Shown here: one piece after another, positions 8,705 through 19,900 of the stretch | Layout: every line of letters starts with the position of its first letter | Numbering within the stretch: position 1 is the first letter of the stretch | Assembly (NCBI GenBank): GCA_964504135.1 | Contig: CAZDCW010000001.1 | Span: 82,830-146,829 of the forward strand | From: JACPTG01 sp964504135 | Lineage (GTDB): Archaea > Nanobdellota > Nanobdellia > Woesearchaeales > UBA10216 | Direction of reading: 5' to 3' | DNA: 64,000 nucleotides | Made by a program: the position numbers and the translations under genes | The notes under the pieces: generated by a model | Database searches by the model: none | Seen by the model: the letters and a program-made list of their open reading frames with translations, nothing else | What the model was told of the DNA's origin: nothing

Positions 8705-9310
8705 GTGGTAACTAAATCATCGGTATTGTTACTCCTGATTATCGGACTGATTTTATTTATTGGATGTAACATCCAAACAAAAGGAGATGCCAATTCTATT
8801 TCAGGAAAGGTCATCCCAGAACAAGCGGGGATAAGAGTTCAGGCAATACAGAATTTATCACTAATTAATGAAACTTTGACGGATGAAAAAGGAAATTTTA
8901 AAATTGCTGGATTGAAAAAAGGGAATTACAGTCTATTGTTTAAATCAGATCATGAAGTTTACGTTTACAATAATAGGCAAAGAGAAACCGATATAAAAGA
9001 TACGTTGAGCTCTAGTTCTTCAAATATTTTAATAGACTTAAACAGAAGTTTGCCACTCATGTTTAAAGGGCTAATACTCGTCACATTTAAACCAAACATT
9101 TCTGATGAAGAAGTAAATGAAACTATAGATTCTTGCCAATGCAGATTAGCTGCAAAAGATTTGATTTTTGGGAAAAAAATCTATACGTTAGCTACCCCTC
9201 CAGATAAGACGGAATTTGAAATAGTAAGAGAACTTAGAAAAAATGAAAAAATAGAATCAGCGGACATAGACTTTATGACTTTTGCTGGAGACTATGGTAC
9301 TAAGTACTAA
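8705..9310 (+). CDS. Lipoprotein with carboxypeptidase-regulatory-like and I9-like domains
   Basis: 201 residues from a GTG preceded by GGGGTGGG. A hydrophobic signal (about 6-20) ends in FIGC, a lipobox-like site that would lipidate the cysteine. Residues 32-80 resemble a CarboxypepD_reg-like beta-sandwich (ISGKVIPEQ...TDEKGNFKIAGLKKGNYSL). Residues about 115-195 resemble the subtilase propeptide/inhibitor I9 fold (LVTFKPNISDEEV ... ELRKNEKIESADID). It overlaps the following subtilase gene by 17 nt. A membrane-tethered inhibitor or folding helper of that protease is plausible but inferred. AT-rich, like the rest of the island. Confidence 0.6.
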   Translation: MVTKSSVLLLLIIGLILFIGCNIQTKGDANSISGKVIPEQAGIRVQAIQNLSLINETLTDEKGNFKIAGLKKGNYSLLFKSDHEVYVYNNRQRETDIKDTLSSSSSNILIDLNRSLPLMFKGLILVTFKPNISDEEVNETIDSCQCRLAAKDLIFGKKIYTLATPPDKTEFEIVRELRKNEKIESADIDFMTFAGDYGTKY

Positions 9311-12300
9311 AACTAACAGAAAAGGGCAAATTTATCTTATTATAGCAATAGGCTTGTTTTCCATCATTTTTCAAGCAAATATTTCCTATTCAGTGACTGT
9401 AGGAGAAAACGAGCACTCTCATGAAAATAAAATTGACTACCTGATAAGTGAAAAATTAAAAAGTCAAGAAAATGTTTATGCAACTGTTATATTAAAAGAT
9501 GATAGCAATATAGCTTACGATAACGAACAATATGATCGAGAGTTAACCTATAAGAAAAGGTCTGCGCATTTTAATAAAAGTGAAGAAAAAGTGATTTCTA
9601 TTCTTTCTAAATCCGAATTTAAATTGGATTATAAGTTTAAGTCCATGAATGCTTTTAGTGGTTACTTTTCTGAAGGAGCCATCTTGAAATTACAAAATAA
9701 TCCTAACGTGTTATTTGTAGAAGCAAACAGAATTAATAAACTAGGGCTTTCTGAAAGTGTAAAAAAAATTAATGTAGATCCTTATGTTTGGAACTTAGGT
9801 TTTACCGGTAATGGTTCCACCGTTTGTGTTTTAGATACGGGTTTAGATTACACCCACCCTGATTTAGGAAACTGCACACGACCCCAATTTTTGGCGGGGA
9901 ATTGTGTTAAAATTCCTGCCGGATATGATTTTTGTTCAAACAGTAATTGTACTTCAGAAGATAATGACCCAATGGACATCAACGGCCATGGCACCCTTGT
10001 TGGGGGAATAATTGGCTCAACAAATTCAACTTATAAAGGAGTCGCCCCTGATTCAAAACTTATAGCAATAAAAGTTTGTAGTGATGATGGTGGGTGCAGT
10101 ACTATTGCAGAAGCAAAAGGAATTGACTGGTGCATAGATAATTCAAGCTTATATGCCATTAAAGTTATATCAGAAAGTAATTATGATGGTTTAAATTACA
10201 ATAGTTCAGAATGTCATTCTTTAGCGATTAATGCAACCCAGGTTGAAACTGCTATTATTAATGCAAATAACAAAGGAATATTTTTTGATTCTATATCAGG
10301 AAATAACGGTTACACCAACGGTACATCTTGGCCGGGTTGTGCGAAAGGTGCTATTTCAGTTGGTGCAACAACAGATTCTGATAAGATTTGGGTAGAATCA
10401 AGTATCCGAGGTACAAGTAGATATTCTAATCTTGATTTATTGGCATATGGAGAAAACATTACTTCAACATCGGTTCATTGGTCAGAGGGGGAACCTTTCA
10501 GAACTTTTTCAGGGACCTCTTTCGCTGCTCCTCATGTTGCTGGAGCAGCTGCTTTGATGTTCCAGAAGGCTCAATTATTGAAGTATAACTTAACTCCTCA
10601 GGAAATTGAAGACACTTTGGCTAATACTGGAGTGCCCATAGATGATAGACAATATAGCGGTTTTTATTATCCGAGGATAGATGTCTTGGCTGCGATTGGT
10701 AATTTAAGTGTTGTTGAGCTTGATTCTGACAGCAAATTTGTTGACGGAAAGGTGTGGTGGGGTAGGACTTGGTCGCAGAGGTTTAATTTAAGAAATAGTA
10801 CTGCTATCCTTGTTCAGTTAGAAGGTAAGAACCAGAACGATATTCTTAATTTAAGTATTGTTGCGCCTAATGGCACTGAGTTGCCAGTAGGTACAAGCAC
10901 GTTAGTTAATAAAATTGAAGTAAGAAGTACGCAAATAGGAGTCTGGAAGGTGAAGGTAAGTGGTCTTAAAACTACTCTTAATAATGAAGGAAATGTTTCA
11001 AAATTCGGTGTGGGTATTTATATTGCCGTTACACCTCCTGAAGATTCAGGAGATAAAACAGGAGGTATTAATTTTTCTAGGGCTGAATTGAGTTATATCT
11101 CAACCTGTAATCCTTCTAATGGTTTGGTGGCCGTTATGAAAGGTGTCGAGGCTAATAGTTCTGCTGGTGATACAATCGTAAACATCACAAACGCTACTAT
11201 TCAGGCTACTAATGCGTTTTTGACTGGTTTGGTTATTCCTAATGATAGAATATGGGTTACGATGGATACTGAGCCTATTCATAATGAGCCTTGGTTTAGA
11301 GGGGATGTGTCAAGGGTTGACCCAACTTTTGCGAGGACTGAAGCTGCGAGGGTGATGTTTGATGCTGATGTGCAGTTGAAAATGGATACGCTTGGAGACA
11401 GTCAAAATATGATGCAGACTTTGATTTATGATTGGATTGAGAATGTTTCGCATGATCCTGCGGTTGTTCCTTGGACTCATGTAAGAGCATGGATAAGTCC
11501 AGAATCAATTATGGCTAATGGTACTGATTGTAAGTTATTTCTTACAAATGCTTCATTGAAGGTGCAGTCAGAAGTGATAAATGTTTGGTTAAAGGTTCCC
11601 GGTTATGATCAACAGCTTGAGGTGTTTAGGCAAAATCTGTCAAGCAGATGGTCTGACTTGGCTGAAGAAGCAGAAAGAAAAATTAACAATAATAGCGACC
11701 CATCATATGCTGAATTAAGACGAGTTTATTCATCAATTGCCTTGGCGCAATGGTATAAAAAACAGAATAGGGATAAGTCCGTATTTAGCGACTTAATTGA
11801 TACAAATAATATTACTGGTTTGGATATTGGTTTTAATAGGTCCCATTATGAAAAACTAGCTGCTCAGCATATGTACACATTTTATTATGGCAATTATTAT
11901 TATAGTGTTTATGGGGGAGTGGATATTACTAATGCCACTACAAATTTAAATGGCAATATAAGTAATGCAACAAACAGCCAATTGAATGGTGCATTGATTA
12001 ATTCTTACGTTAAGGAGGGGAGCAAATATTATTACAGTACCTTGGTTCAAGCTAGTAGGTCTAATTTAATGCCTTTAGCATTGGGTTTCAGTTCGCTTAA
12101 TCCGACTCCTAATGAGACTGTTAATTTTAGTGTTGCTGTTGAGAATTCTGGAAAGCTTAATTCTTCTAATTTTACGGTTTATTTCTATCAGACGTTTACT
12201 TATCCTGATGGGTCTATGGTTAGGGAGCGAATTGGCGAAACCAATGTTTCTCCTTTAAGGACTGGTTCTATAATTTTAGTGAATAATTCTTGGAGGACTC

Positions 12301-13919
12301 CTGTTATTTTAGGTGATTATAATGTGACTGCTGTGATTGATTATAAAAATGTAGTTGAAGAGTCTAATGAGCTTGATAATGAAATATCCGAGTCCGTCAG
12401 GGTTTATACGGATTATCCAGCAGCAACTATTCTTTCGCCTTCGGCTAATTCTAAGTCTTGTGGAACTACTACTTTTGTTGGTTCAGGGATAGATCCTCAG
12501 GATGGTGGCTTGAATGAAAGCAGGTTTAACTGGTCTTCAAGCAAGGATGGTTACCTTGGGAATGGCAGTTCTATTAGCATTAATTTATCCCTTGGAGTTC
12601 ACTTGGTGAGTTTATCGGTTGTTGACAGTGAGGGTTTCACAGATAAGAGTAGCATTTCAGTCAATGTTGTTCTATGTAATAAGCCAATACCTTTGATTAT
12701 TTCTCCATTGGGAAATAAAAGTTATGCTGAAGGGGAGAATATATACTTTGTTGGGATGGCTTCTGATGAGGAAGATGGTCAAGTTCCAAACTCTTCGCTT
12801 TCTTGGAATTCTAGTATTGACGGTGTTGTTGGAACTGGCTCATTTTTGTCCAACAGGACGCTATCTGTGGGTAATCAGACAATAACTTTGAAGGCTATTG
12901 ATGAAACCGATCTGGTTGGCACTGCTGTTGTAAATATCTCCATTAAAGAAGGAAAGCCTAACATTACGATAGCAAGCCCCATAAATAATCAGGTATTTAT
13001 TCATAAGGCCTCGGTTAGTTTTAACAGCACGGCTTGGGATCCTCAGGATGGCGATATTTCATCTTCTTTAGTTTGGACTTCTAGCATCAAGGGCAATATC
13101 GGAGTTGGAAGGGCATTTAGCACTAACCTTTCAGTTGGCACGCATACAATCACGGCTACTATTGTGGATTCTCATGGTTTAAGTAATAGCAGTTCAGTGG
13201 TCATAAAGATTGAGCAGCCCCATTACCCGGACGTTTCGATTATATCTCCGAAGCACACTCAGGCATTTATTCATGGTAACAATATAACTTTCAAGGGTGC
13301 TTATAGTGATTTCGAAGACGCAGAAATTCCAAATAGTTCCCTTGTTTGGAATGCGAGCATAGATGGCGTTATTGGGAATGGTACTGAATTTGTTAAGTAC
13401 AATTTTTCGATTGGAAATCACACCCTTTATTTTACTGTCAGTGACAGCGATGGAATGGTTACTTCTGCTAAAGTTAACATAACAATCAATCCTGCAATTC
13501 CCGCTCCATCAATCATTGTACCCGCTTATGGAGCAATATTTGCTCAATCAGCCCATATAGCATTTAATGGTTCAGTAACAGACTATGAGGATGGAATGTT
13601 GACTGGTAATTCCGTGAACTGGAGCTCTAATAAGAACGGCTTTTTGGGTAATGGAACTTATCTTAACATTACTAATTTGTCGATTGGGACTCATTTGATA
13701 ACGCTCAGCGCAAAGGACAATAACGGGTTAACTGGCTCAGCATCAATAAACATATTTGTGGTTGGCTTAAGTAAGAAACTGGTTAATCAATTTTCAGATG
13801 GTTCTAGTATAAAGAATATTACCTACTCTTATTCGGCAAATAAGTCCGAATATGTGTCTCTTCCAAAATCCGCTAATGTAACTTATGCTGCAATAAACAT
13901 CAAGGGCCATTCACCATGA
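9294..13919 (+). CDS. Secreted subtilisin-like (S8) protease with CARDB and five Ig/PKD-like repeats
   Basis: 1541 residues from the ATG at 9294. Order: signal sequence (RKGQIYLIIAIGLFSII), I9-type propeptide (about 35-150), and an S8 catalytic domain with Asp181 (VLDTGLDYTHPDL), His232 (NGHGTLVGG) and Ser409 (SGTSFAAPHVAG). Then come a middle region of unknown fold, a CARDB-like domain (about 935-1035) and five Ig/PKD-like repeats of about 90 residues (12412-13780). All three catalytic residues are present, so it should be active after secretion. N-x-S/T sequons are very frequent, as in N-glycosylated archaeal surface proteins. No C-terminal membrane anchor is seen; the end breaks off in a motif (LPKSANVTYAAINIKG) that is continued in the next protein's family. 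The stop overlaps the next start (ATGA). Confidence 0.85.
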   Translation: MVLSTKTNRKGQIYLIIAIGLFSIIFQANISYSVTVGENEHSHENKIDYLISEKLKSQENVYATVILKDDSNIAYDNEQYDRELTYKKRSAHFNKSEEKVISILSKSEFKLDYKFKSMNAFSGYFSEGAILKLQNNPNVLFVEANRINKLGLSESVKKINVDPYVWNLGFTGNGSTVCVLDTGLDYTHPDLGNCTRPQFLAGNCVKIPAGYDFCSNSNCTSEDNDPMDINGHGTLVGGIIGSTNSTYKGVAPDSKLIAIKVCSDDGGCSTIAEAKGIDWCIDNSSLYAIKVISESNYDGLNYNSSECHSLAINATQVETAIINANNKGIFFDSISGNNGYTNGTSWPGCAKGAISVGATTDSDKIWVESSIRGTSRYSNLDLLAYGENITSTSVHWSEGEPFRTFSGTSFAAPHVAGAAALMFQKAQLLKYNLTPQEIEDTLANTGVPIDDRQYSGFYYPRIDVLAAIGNLSVVELDSDSKFVDGKVWWGRTWSQRFNLRNSTAILVQLEGKNQNDILNLSIVAPNGTELPVGTSTLVNKIEVRSTQIGVWKVKVSGLKTTLNNEGNVSKFGVGIYIAVTPPEDSGDKTGGINFSRAELSYISTCNPSNGLVAVMKGVEANSSAGDTIVNITNATIQATNAFLTGLVIPNDRIWVTMDTEPIHNEPWFRGDVSRVDPTFARTEAARVMFDADVQLKMDTLGDSQNMMQTLIYDWIENVSHDPAVVPWTHVRAWISPESIMANGTDCKLFLTNASLKVQSEVINVWLKVPGYDQQLEVFRQNLSSRWSDLAEEAERKINNNSDPSYAELRRVYSSIALAQWYKKQNRDKSVFSDLIDTNNITGLDIGFNRSHYEKLAAQHMYTFYYGNYYYSVYGGVDITNATTNLNGNISNATNSQLNGALINSYVKEGSKYYYSTLVQASRSNLMPLALGFSSLNPTPNETVNFSVAVENSGKLNSSNFTVYFYQTFTYPDGSMVRERIGETNVSPLRTGSIILVNNSWRTPVILGDYNVTAVIDYKNVVEESNELDNEISESVRVYTDYPAATILSPSANSKSCGTTTFVGSGIDPQDGGLNESRFNWSSSKDGYLGNGSSISINLSLGVHLVSLSVVDSEGFTDKSSISVNVVLCNKPIPLIISPLGNKSYAEGENIYFVGMASDEEDGQVPNSSLSWNSSIDGVVGTGSFLSNRTLSVGNQTITLKAIDETDLVGTAVVNISIKEGKPNITIASPINNQVFIHKASVSFNSTAWDPQDGDISSSLVWTSSIKGNIGVGRAFSTNLSVGTHTITATIVDSHGLSNSSSVVIKIEQPHYPDVSIISPKHTQAFIHGNNITFKGAYSDFEDAEIPNSSLVWNASIDGVIGNGTEFVKYNFSIGNHTLYFTVSDSDGMVTSAKVNITINPAIPAPSIIVPAYGAIFAQSAHIAFNGSVTDYEDGMLTGNSVNWSSNKNGFLGNGTYLNITNLSIGTHLITLSAKDNNGLTGSASINIFVVGLSKKLVNQFSDGSSIKNITYSYSANKSEYVSLPKSANVTYAAINIKGHSP
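12412..13780 (+). repeat. Five tandem Ig/PKD-like repeats within the subtilase
   Basis: Five copies of about 90 codons. Each has an N-terminal SP..N or VPA motif, then D..DG, S..W..S.dG.iG.G, LS.G.H.ItL and D..G. Sequence identity between copies is moderate, so this is an old protein-level repeat rather than recent DNA duplication. Confidence 0.65.
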
Positions 13920-16900
13920 AAAAACAAATAATATTTGCATTAATAGTATTAGTATTTGCAGTAGCCGTTTTGGCTTTTAATGAGACAAATTCAGAAACTA
14001 TTGATATTAACCCTTCTTCTAATGAAACTGTCTATTCGCCTCCAGTAGTATTCGATATTAATTTCACTGTGAATTCGACAATAAGCAATGAAACCCAAGC
14101 TACATCAAGTAATTTAATCATACTGACGAAGATTATAGAACTATTTGCTGATAAGGTCTCGGCAGTTAAGGGAGCTGTAATCAGAATAAGTGCCAAGCTT
14201 GTTGATGAGAATGAGAGCGCCTTGGCTTTAAAGCCTGTTTGGATCTATGCGAATGATACTTTGATAGGTGGAGAACAAACTGATGCAGAAGGATACATGT
14301 TTTTTGAGTGGAATACGTCTGAAACCATTCCTGGGCAATACTTGATCAATGTAAGTTTCCCAGGACAAGTGAGGACATTACAGGAGACAATTATTTTACA
14401 GCCGAGCTACAATTTTAATGCAATTTCGATTGAACCAGAATCAGTAGTAAACAACATAGCTAATGAATCCGTTTCATCTATTGTTCAGGCAGAAAATGAT
14501 TGGGCGGTCAATATTAATGGACCAAATAGCAAAGTTGGGAATTATCATTTGACTACGAAAGATACCGCTTGGACTATTTTGAATAATGACTACATTACGA
14601 AATACGTGGATTATGGGTTTGTTTATATTAACGATACATACTATCGTGTGGATTGGAAATGGAACGACCCATATGTAAAATTAATGTTAAATGATTGCAT
14701 TCTTCTTGACGGCCAACAGCAGAAAAACTGTGTCAAAGATGTTTCAATTAGTAGTTTAACTGAAGGATTTGTTCCGCCTGGTATTGAAAAGCAGGATTTG
14801 AATGCCTATGCTAAAGAAATTGATTCGGAGTGTGGATTATTGGGTCCGAGAGAAAAAAATTTCTGTAAAAATAACGCTGCGAAAAGGCATATTGTCAGTG
14901 TAAACTATGATTTGGACAGGTTTGTTTCTGATTATTTCCAAGGTAAAGGGGTCAACGACCTTAGGAGTTCTATTTCTTATTTGGCGGCAGAGGATGCGCC
15001 TAAGGAAGTAATTAGAGGTAATGCTGCCTTTATCGGAACTGTAAACCCATTAAAAAAGGATAGCGGGAGATTTTATTTGGAGCTTAAGGATGGCTTTTAT
15101 AATAGCAACGGATTAAGAGTAAAGTGGGGGCTAAACAGCGTTTTAGCCGAATTCAATAATAGCAAGATTGCTGAAAATCTTACATTTGCTGGCGACGGTA
15201 ATATTTCCAGATATGGAAACATAACAAGGTTTATTGAAATGCCTAAAAATTCAAATGTTACTTCAGCTTTCTTGAACATCACAGGATATAAGGTTCCTGA
15301 GGGAACTTACACCGGAATATGGTTCAATATAACCAACTACACATATTCTATTGGCAGCATAGTGTCTAATGGCACGCATTTATTCATAAGTGATAGAGCA
15401 TATATGGGCATGGTGTACATGTATACGGCCAATTTGTCGAACCTAGGTCAAACAGGATTTGACGGAATATACTTTACTAAAAATGGCACTTTCTTTTGGA
15501 GAGTTGATGCTGGTGGGAACACTGCATACAGGCATTATCTTAATGGTACTAGTACAGGAGTGTCTCATTCATTATCGGCAAATGGGATGGGCTATCCTAC
15601 TCATATCACAACAAACACTACTAATTTTTGGGTAAATGATTATTATGCTCCAGTATTTGATGCGATAATCCATAAATATGATATTTCCCTTTCTGATTTA
15701 AGTCAAAACATTACAATTGATGGTTCGATAGACGGGTGGCCAAATTCTGATTTCGCTCTAGGAGTCAATGGTATGGCTACCGATGGAACTTTTTTATGGA
15801 TAATGGATGGGAACAATAGACGCATTTTCAAATATTATGCTTCAAATGGCTCCTATCATAGCAATTGGAGCACTGCCTTAGATTTTTTAGATAATAACGG
15901 AATAGGAATCGACAGCAATTACATTTGGGTTGGCCACTATAATGCCAACATTACTAAACATACCAGAAATAAGTTCCCCGACATTGTTTGGCTAGAGATA
16001 GGAACTCCAAATGGCGCTCATGAGTGGGATTATTCCGGTAATTTTAATGGGACTAATAAAACTTCAAACTTGGCATCGGCCCTTAATACAGCTTTGAATA
16101 ATGGAAATTGTGATTGCACCGGGTGTTCATTGAATGGGAATAATTGTTCAATTCCTGTTCTATTCCATGCGGATACTCCTGGAATCTTAGAATATTCAAG
16201 TATAGTTGTGAATCATAATACTGCACCTTCATTTTTAGTTAATTCTACTGACGACTCAGACGCAATAAGTGCAACCGATAAGGGATTAAATGTTACTTTC
16301 TCTGCAAATATTAGTGATTTGGATAATGATGCGGTTAAGATTGTTTTTTGTGATTCTGCTGGTAGGTCGGGGCTTGGTTGTCTGTATCTTGAATACTGCA
16401 ATATCGGTTTTGGTTTGCCTGGTTTCAAGTCTTGCCAATACAATACTAGCGGCTTAGCGGGTATGGAATATAATTGGACTTCTTTTGCCTGTGATAACAA
16501 TAGTGTCTGTACATCTGGCGTGAATGGCACATTTTATATTGCAAGGCCTAAGGATCCTGCTATGTTTGTGAATGGAAGCCAAGTTTGGAATTATTCTGGT
16601 CTGTTTGATGGTCCTCAAACGGTTGAGAATTTTGATGATGAGTTGAGGACCGAGTTGTCTGGGTGCCAGGCGATCAACGGCTCCTGTAATGTTTCGTTTG
16701 TTTTCTATTCTAGTGAAAAAGGCAAGCTTGAGCTGTCGCTCATCAATATACAGTATGACCTATATGATACTGAGCCGCCAGTTATACACAACATTTCTGT
16801 TCAGCCTAAGCCTGTTTTTATAAATTCAACCATGAATGTCACTGTGAATGTCACTGATAATGTAAATGTGACACTTGTTTCTGCTACTCATAGGGAGGCG

Positions 16901-19900
16901 TCGATTAATCTGTCGTATAATGAGACAACAAGATTGTGGAAAGGAACAATGCCTTCTCCCACCACAACCGGTATTGTTCAGCTTAACATTACCGCTGTGG
17001 ATTCATCTAATTTAACAGCCACCAATTCGACTTCTGGAAGTGGGTCTGGTAGTTCAGGCTCTTCTTGTCCGCCTGGTTACTCTTGCATCTCCTCAGAAGG
17101 AGGAAATAGTAGCAGTGCTGATTTGATGGTTTATCCGGGGGACATAATAAATTCACCTTCAATTATGCGAAGCAATAACTCTGTTACTTTTAACGTTACA
17201 ATTTACAATTTTGGAGGTACCACTGCGTCAAATTTCAAGGTTGCCCTTAAGATGGATGGTGTGCATGTTAACAATAACACTATTAGCTTAGGTGCCTCTA
17301 GCAGTACTGTCACACAGTTCTTTTGGAATTCGACTGCTGGAAATCATACTGTCCAGGTTTCTGCTGATTTCACGAATCTTATAGAAGAGTCCAATGAGAC
17401 TAATAATAATGCTTCAATCAATATAACTGTTGAGGATACTATTCCGCCCTCAATTTCAAACATTGAGACACAGAGGGGTAGTTTGGTTATTAGGGTGAAT
17501 ATCAGTGACGAGCAGAATATTAGCTCTGCTTCTGCTTTGGTGAATGGTACTGAGATTCAGCTTTTGTATAACCAATCCTCGAAGTTGTATGAGGGTTCGT
17601 CGACTTCCGTGCAACCCGGAACTTATCCGATGTTAATTAAGGCAGGTGATTTGAGCGGTTTGGTCACTACTGTGCAAAGCTCTATTACTGTTTATGCAGA
17701 TTCGATTGATTTGAGGCTCGGCCAAGATGATTTCTGGTTTTCGGAACCATCTCCTTCTGATCAGGACGTAATTCAGACTGTTGCCAGGGTTCATAACAAG
17801 GGTGTTAATGTTTCTTCTAGTTTTATTGTTGAATTCTTAGTGGATAATGAGTCTAAGTTGAATAGTACCATTTCGGTTGATGGTGAGAGTAATGTTTCGG
17901 TTGTTTATAATTGGACAGCTTCTTTTGGGAACAGGACATTTAAGGTAAAAGTGGATTCAAGGAATAATGTTTCTGAGGTGAACGAGTCGAATAATGAGGT
18001 TTCAAGGAGCATTAATGTCTCTGACGATTCTCCTCCAGTTATTCGTAAGTTGATGTTGCCTGAGGTTCCTTATGTTGGGTCAGGATTTGTTGTTTTGGCC
18101 AATATCTCGGATAACATTAATGTTAGTAGGGTTAACTTATCGCTTAATTCTTCGGAAGTCAGTTTTTCATTTAATGCGACATCTGGGCTTTATGAGAATC
18201 TTACAATTTCCTCTCCTCCGGCTGCTGGAACTTATAATATCACACTTACTGCTACGGATGTAAACTCTTTGGCCACTTCCTTGCGGGAAGAGATCGTTGT
18301 TTATGGAGTTCAGCCGGACCTTGTTGTTGGCGTTGGGGATGTTGAGCTAGAACCGAATAATGTTTCTGAAAATAACTTGTTAGGTATTAATGTGACTTCC
18401 TTTAATAATGGAGGCTCTGATGCTGGTAGCTTCAAAGTTGAGTTGCTTGTTGATGGAATTTCCAGAACTAATAATAGCTTGTCTATCGCTAAGGCTTCTA
18501 GGAATTTGACCCGTTTCACTTGGAATGCTTCTTATGGCTCGCACAACATTTCGATTAAACTTGATTCTGACAATTCTGTCGCAGAGTCTAACGAATCAAA
18601 CAATGTCAGAAACCTTTCTTTCTTCGTGCTGGATATTGCTCCGCCGCCTGCATTAACCTTGGTAGCAACTCCGTCTAACTGGACTAATCAAACTTCCCAC
18701 AATATCTCTTGGACAGCAGTGACTGATCCAAATGGGCTTAGCAGGTATGAATACAGAATTAACTATGGCAATTGGTCGAGTGTCGGCTTAAATGTTTCAT
18801 TTTTAACCCCCTCTTTATCAGAAGGGATTCACACGATTTATGTCAGAGCTACAGACACGCCCGGAAACATAGCCGAGCCAAGTAACATATCTGTATATAT
18901 CGACATTACTCCGCCCAATACACCAGTTATAAGGGAGTGGCATTCAGGAAGCAACTGGTCAGGCCATAACACCCCTTTTTTAAGCTGGACTGATCCGGGT
19001 GATAAAGGGAGTGGGGTTAAGAACTTCACAGTGAGCGTTAATGACGGTCAAGAAACAGGTCTGGGTAGCAACTTAAGCTATCATAGCGCTAGCTTGACCA
19101 CAGGCACACATACATTCAAAGTAAGGGCGTATGACGCCTTAGGCCAAGCGAGCAACTGGTCAAACACAATCACAATATACATAGACACAACTATTCCCAA
19201 TGCTCCTCAAGTTACTTCGCCCACGCATCCAGATAACAACACTTGGTACGACATCAATACCCCCGTTTTTAACATCACACCTCCATCAGATAGTTCTGGA
19301 ATCCAAGGCTATTACTACATCCTCGATAAAAAGACGAACACTTCTCCAGACACAATGTCTTTCTGGACAACCAATATGACGATAAACCTCACGAATTTAG
19401 GCAGTAATCAGTATGGAATCAACGGGACCAACAGTACAGACTTGGGTGTGGCTAACGGTGAGTGGTATATGCATGTGATTGCCAAAGATAATGTAGGAAA
19501 TCTGGGTACGGGCATAGCTCACTACAAGGTTAACATCAATGTTTCTAAACTACTTGTTACTAACTTTACTGTTCTTCACAAATCAGGATTTTATAGGATC
19601 TTTGGATTCTCTGTTTTGAATAGCGGATCTAACAACGTCACCGATGTTAATTGGTCAATGAATACTGGGGAATCAATAGTTTCTTCACAATACCTTATGA
19701 ATCTGAGCGGAGGAGAATCTGTAAAGGTCTACTTTGCAAATACATACTCCAATTATGGTGCTTACAGCGTGATTCCTTCAGCATCTTCCGGCTCTATGAT
19801 TGGCGCAACCACCTCAACAGTTACAATCAGTCCAATAGAAGTTGCAAACTTATCTGTTTTGAACTCTACAAGTAGAAAAAGGATTTTTGGGTTTGACATT

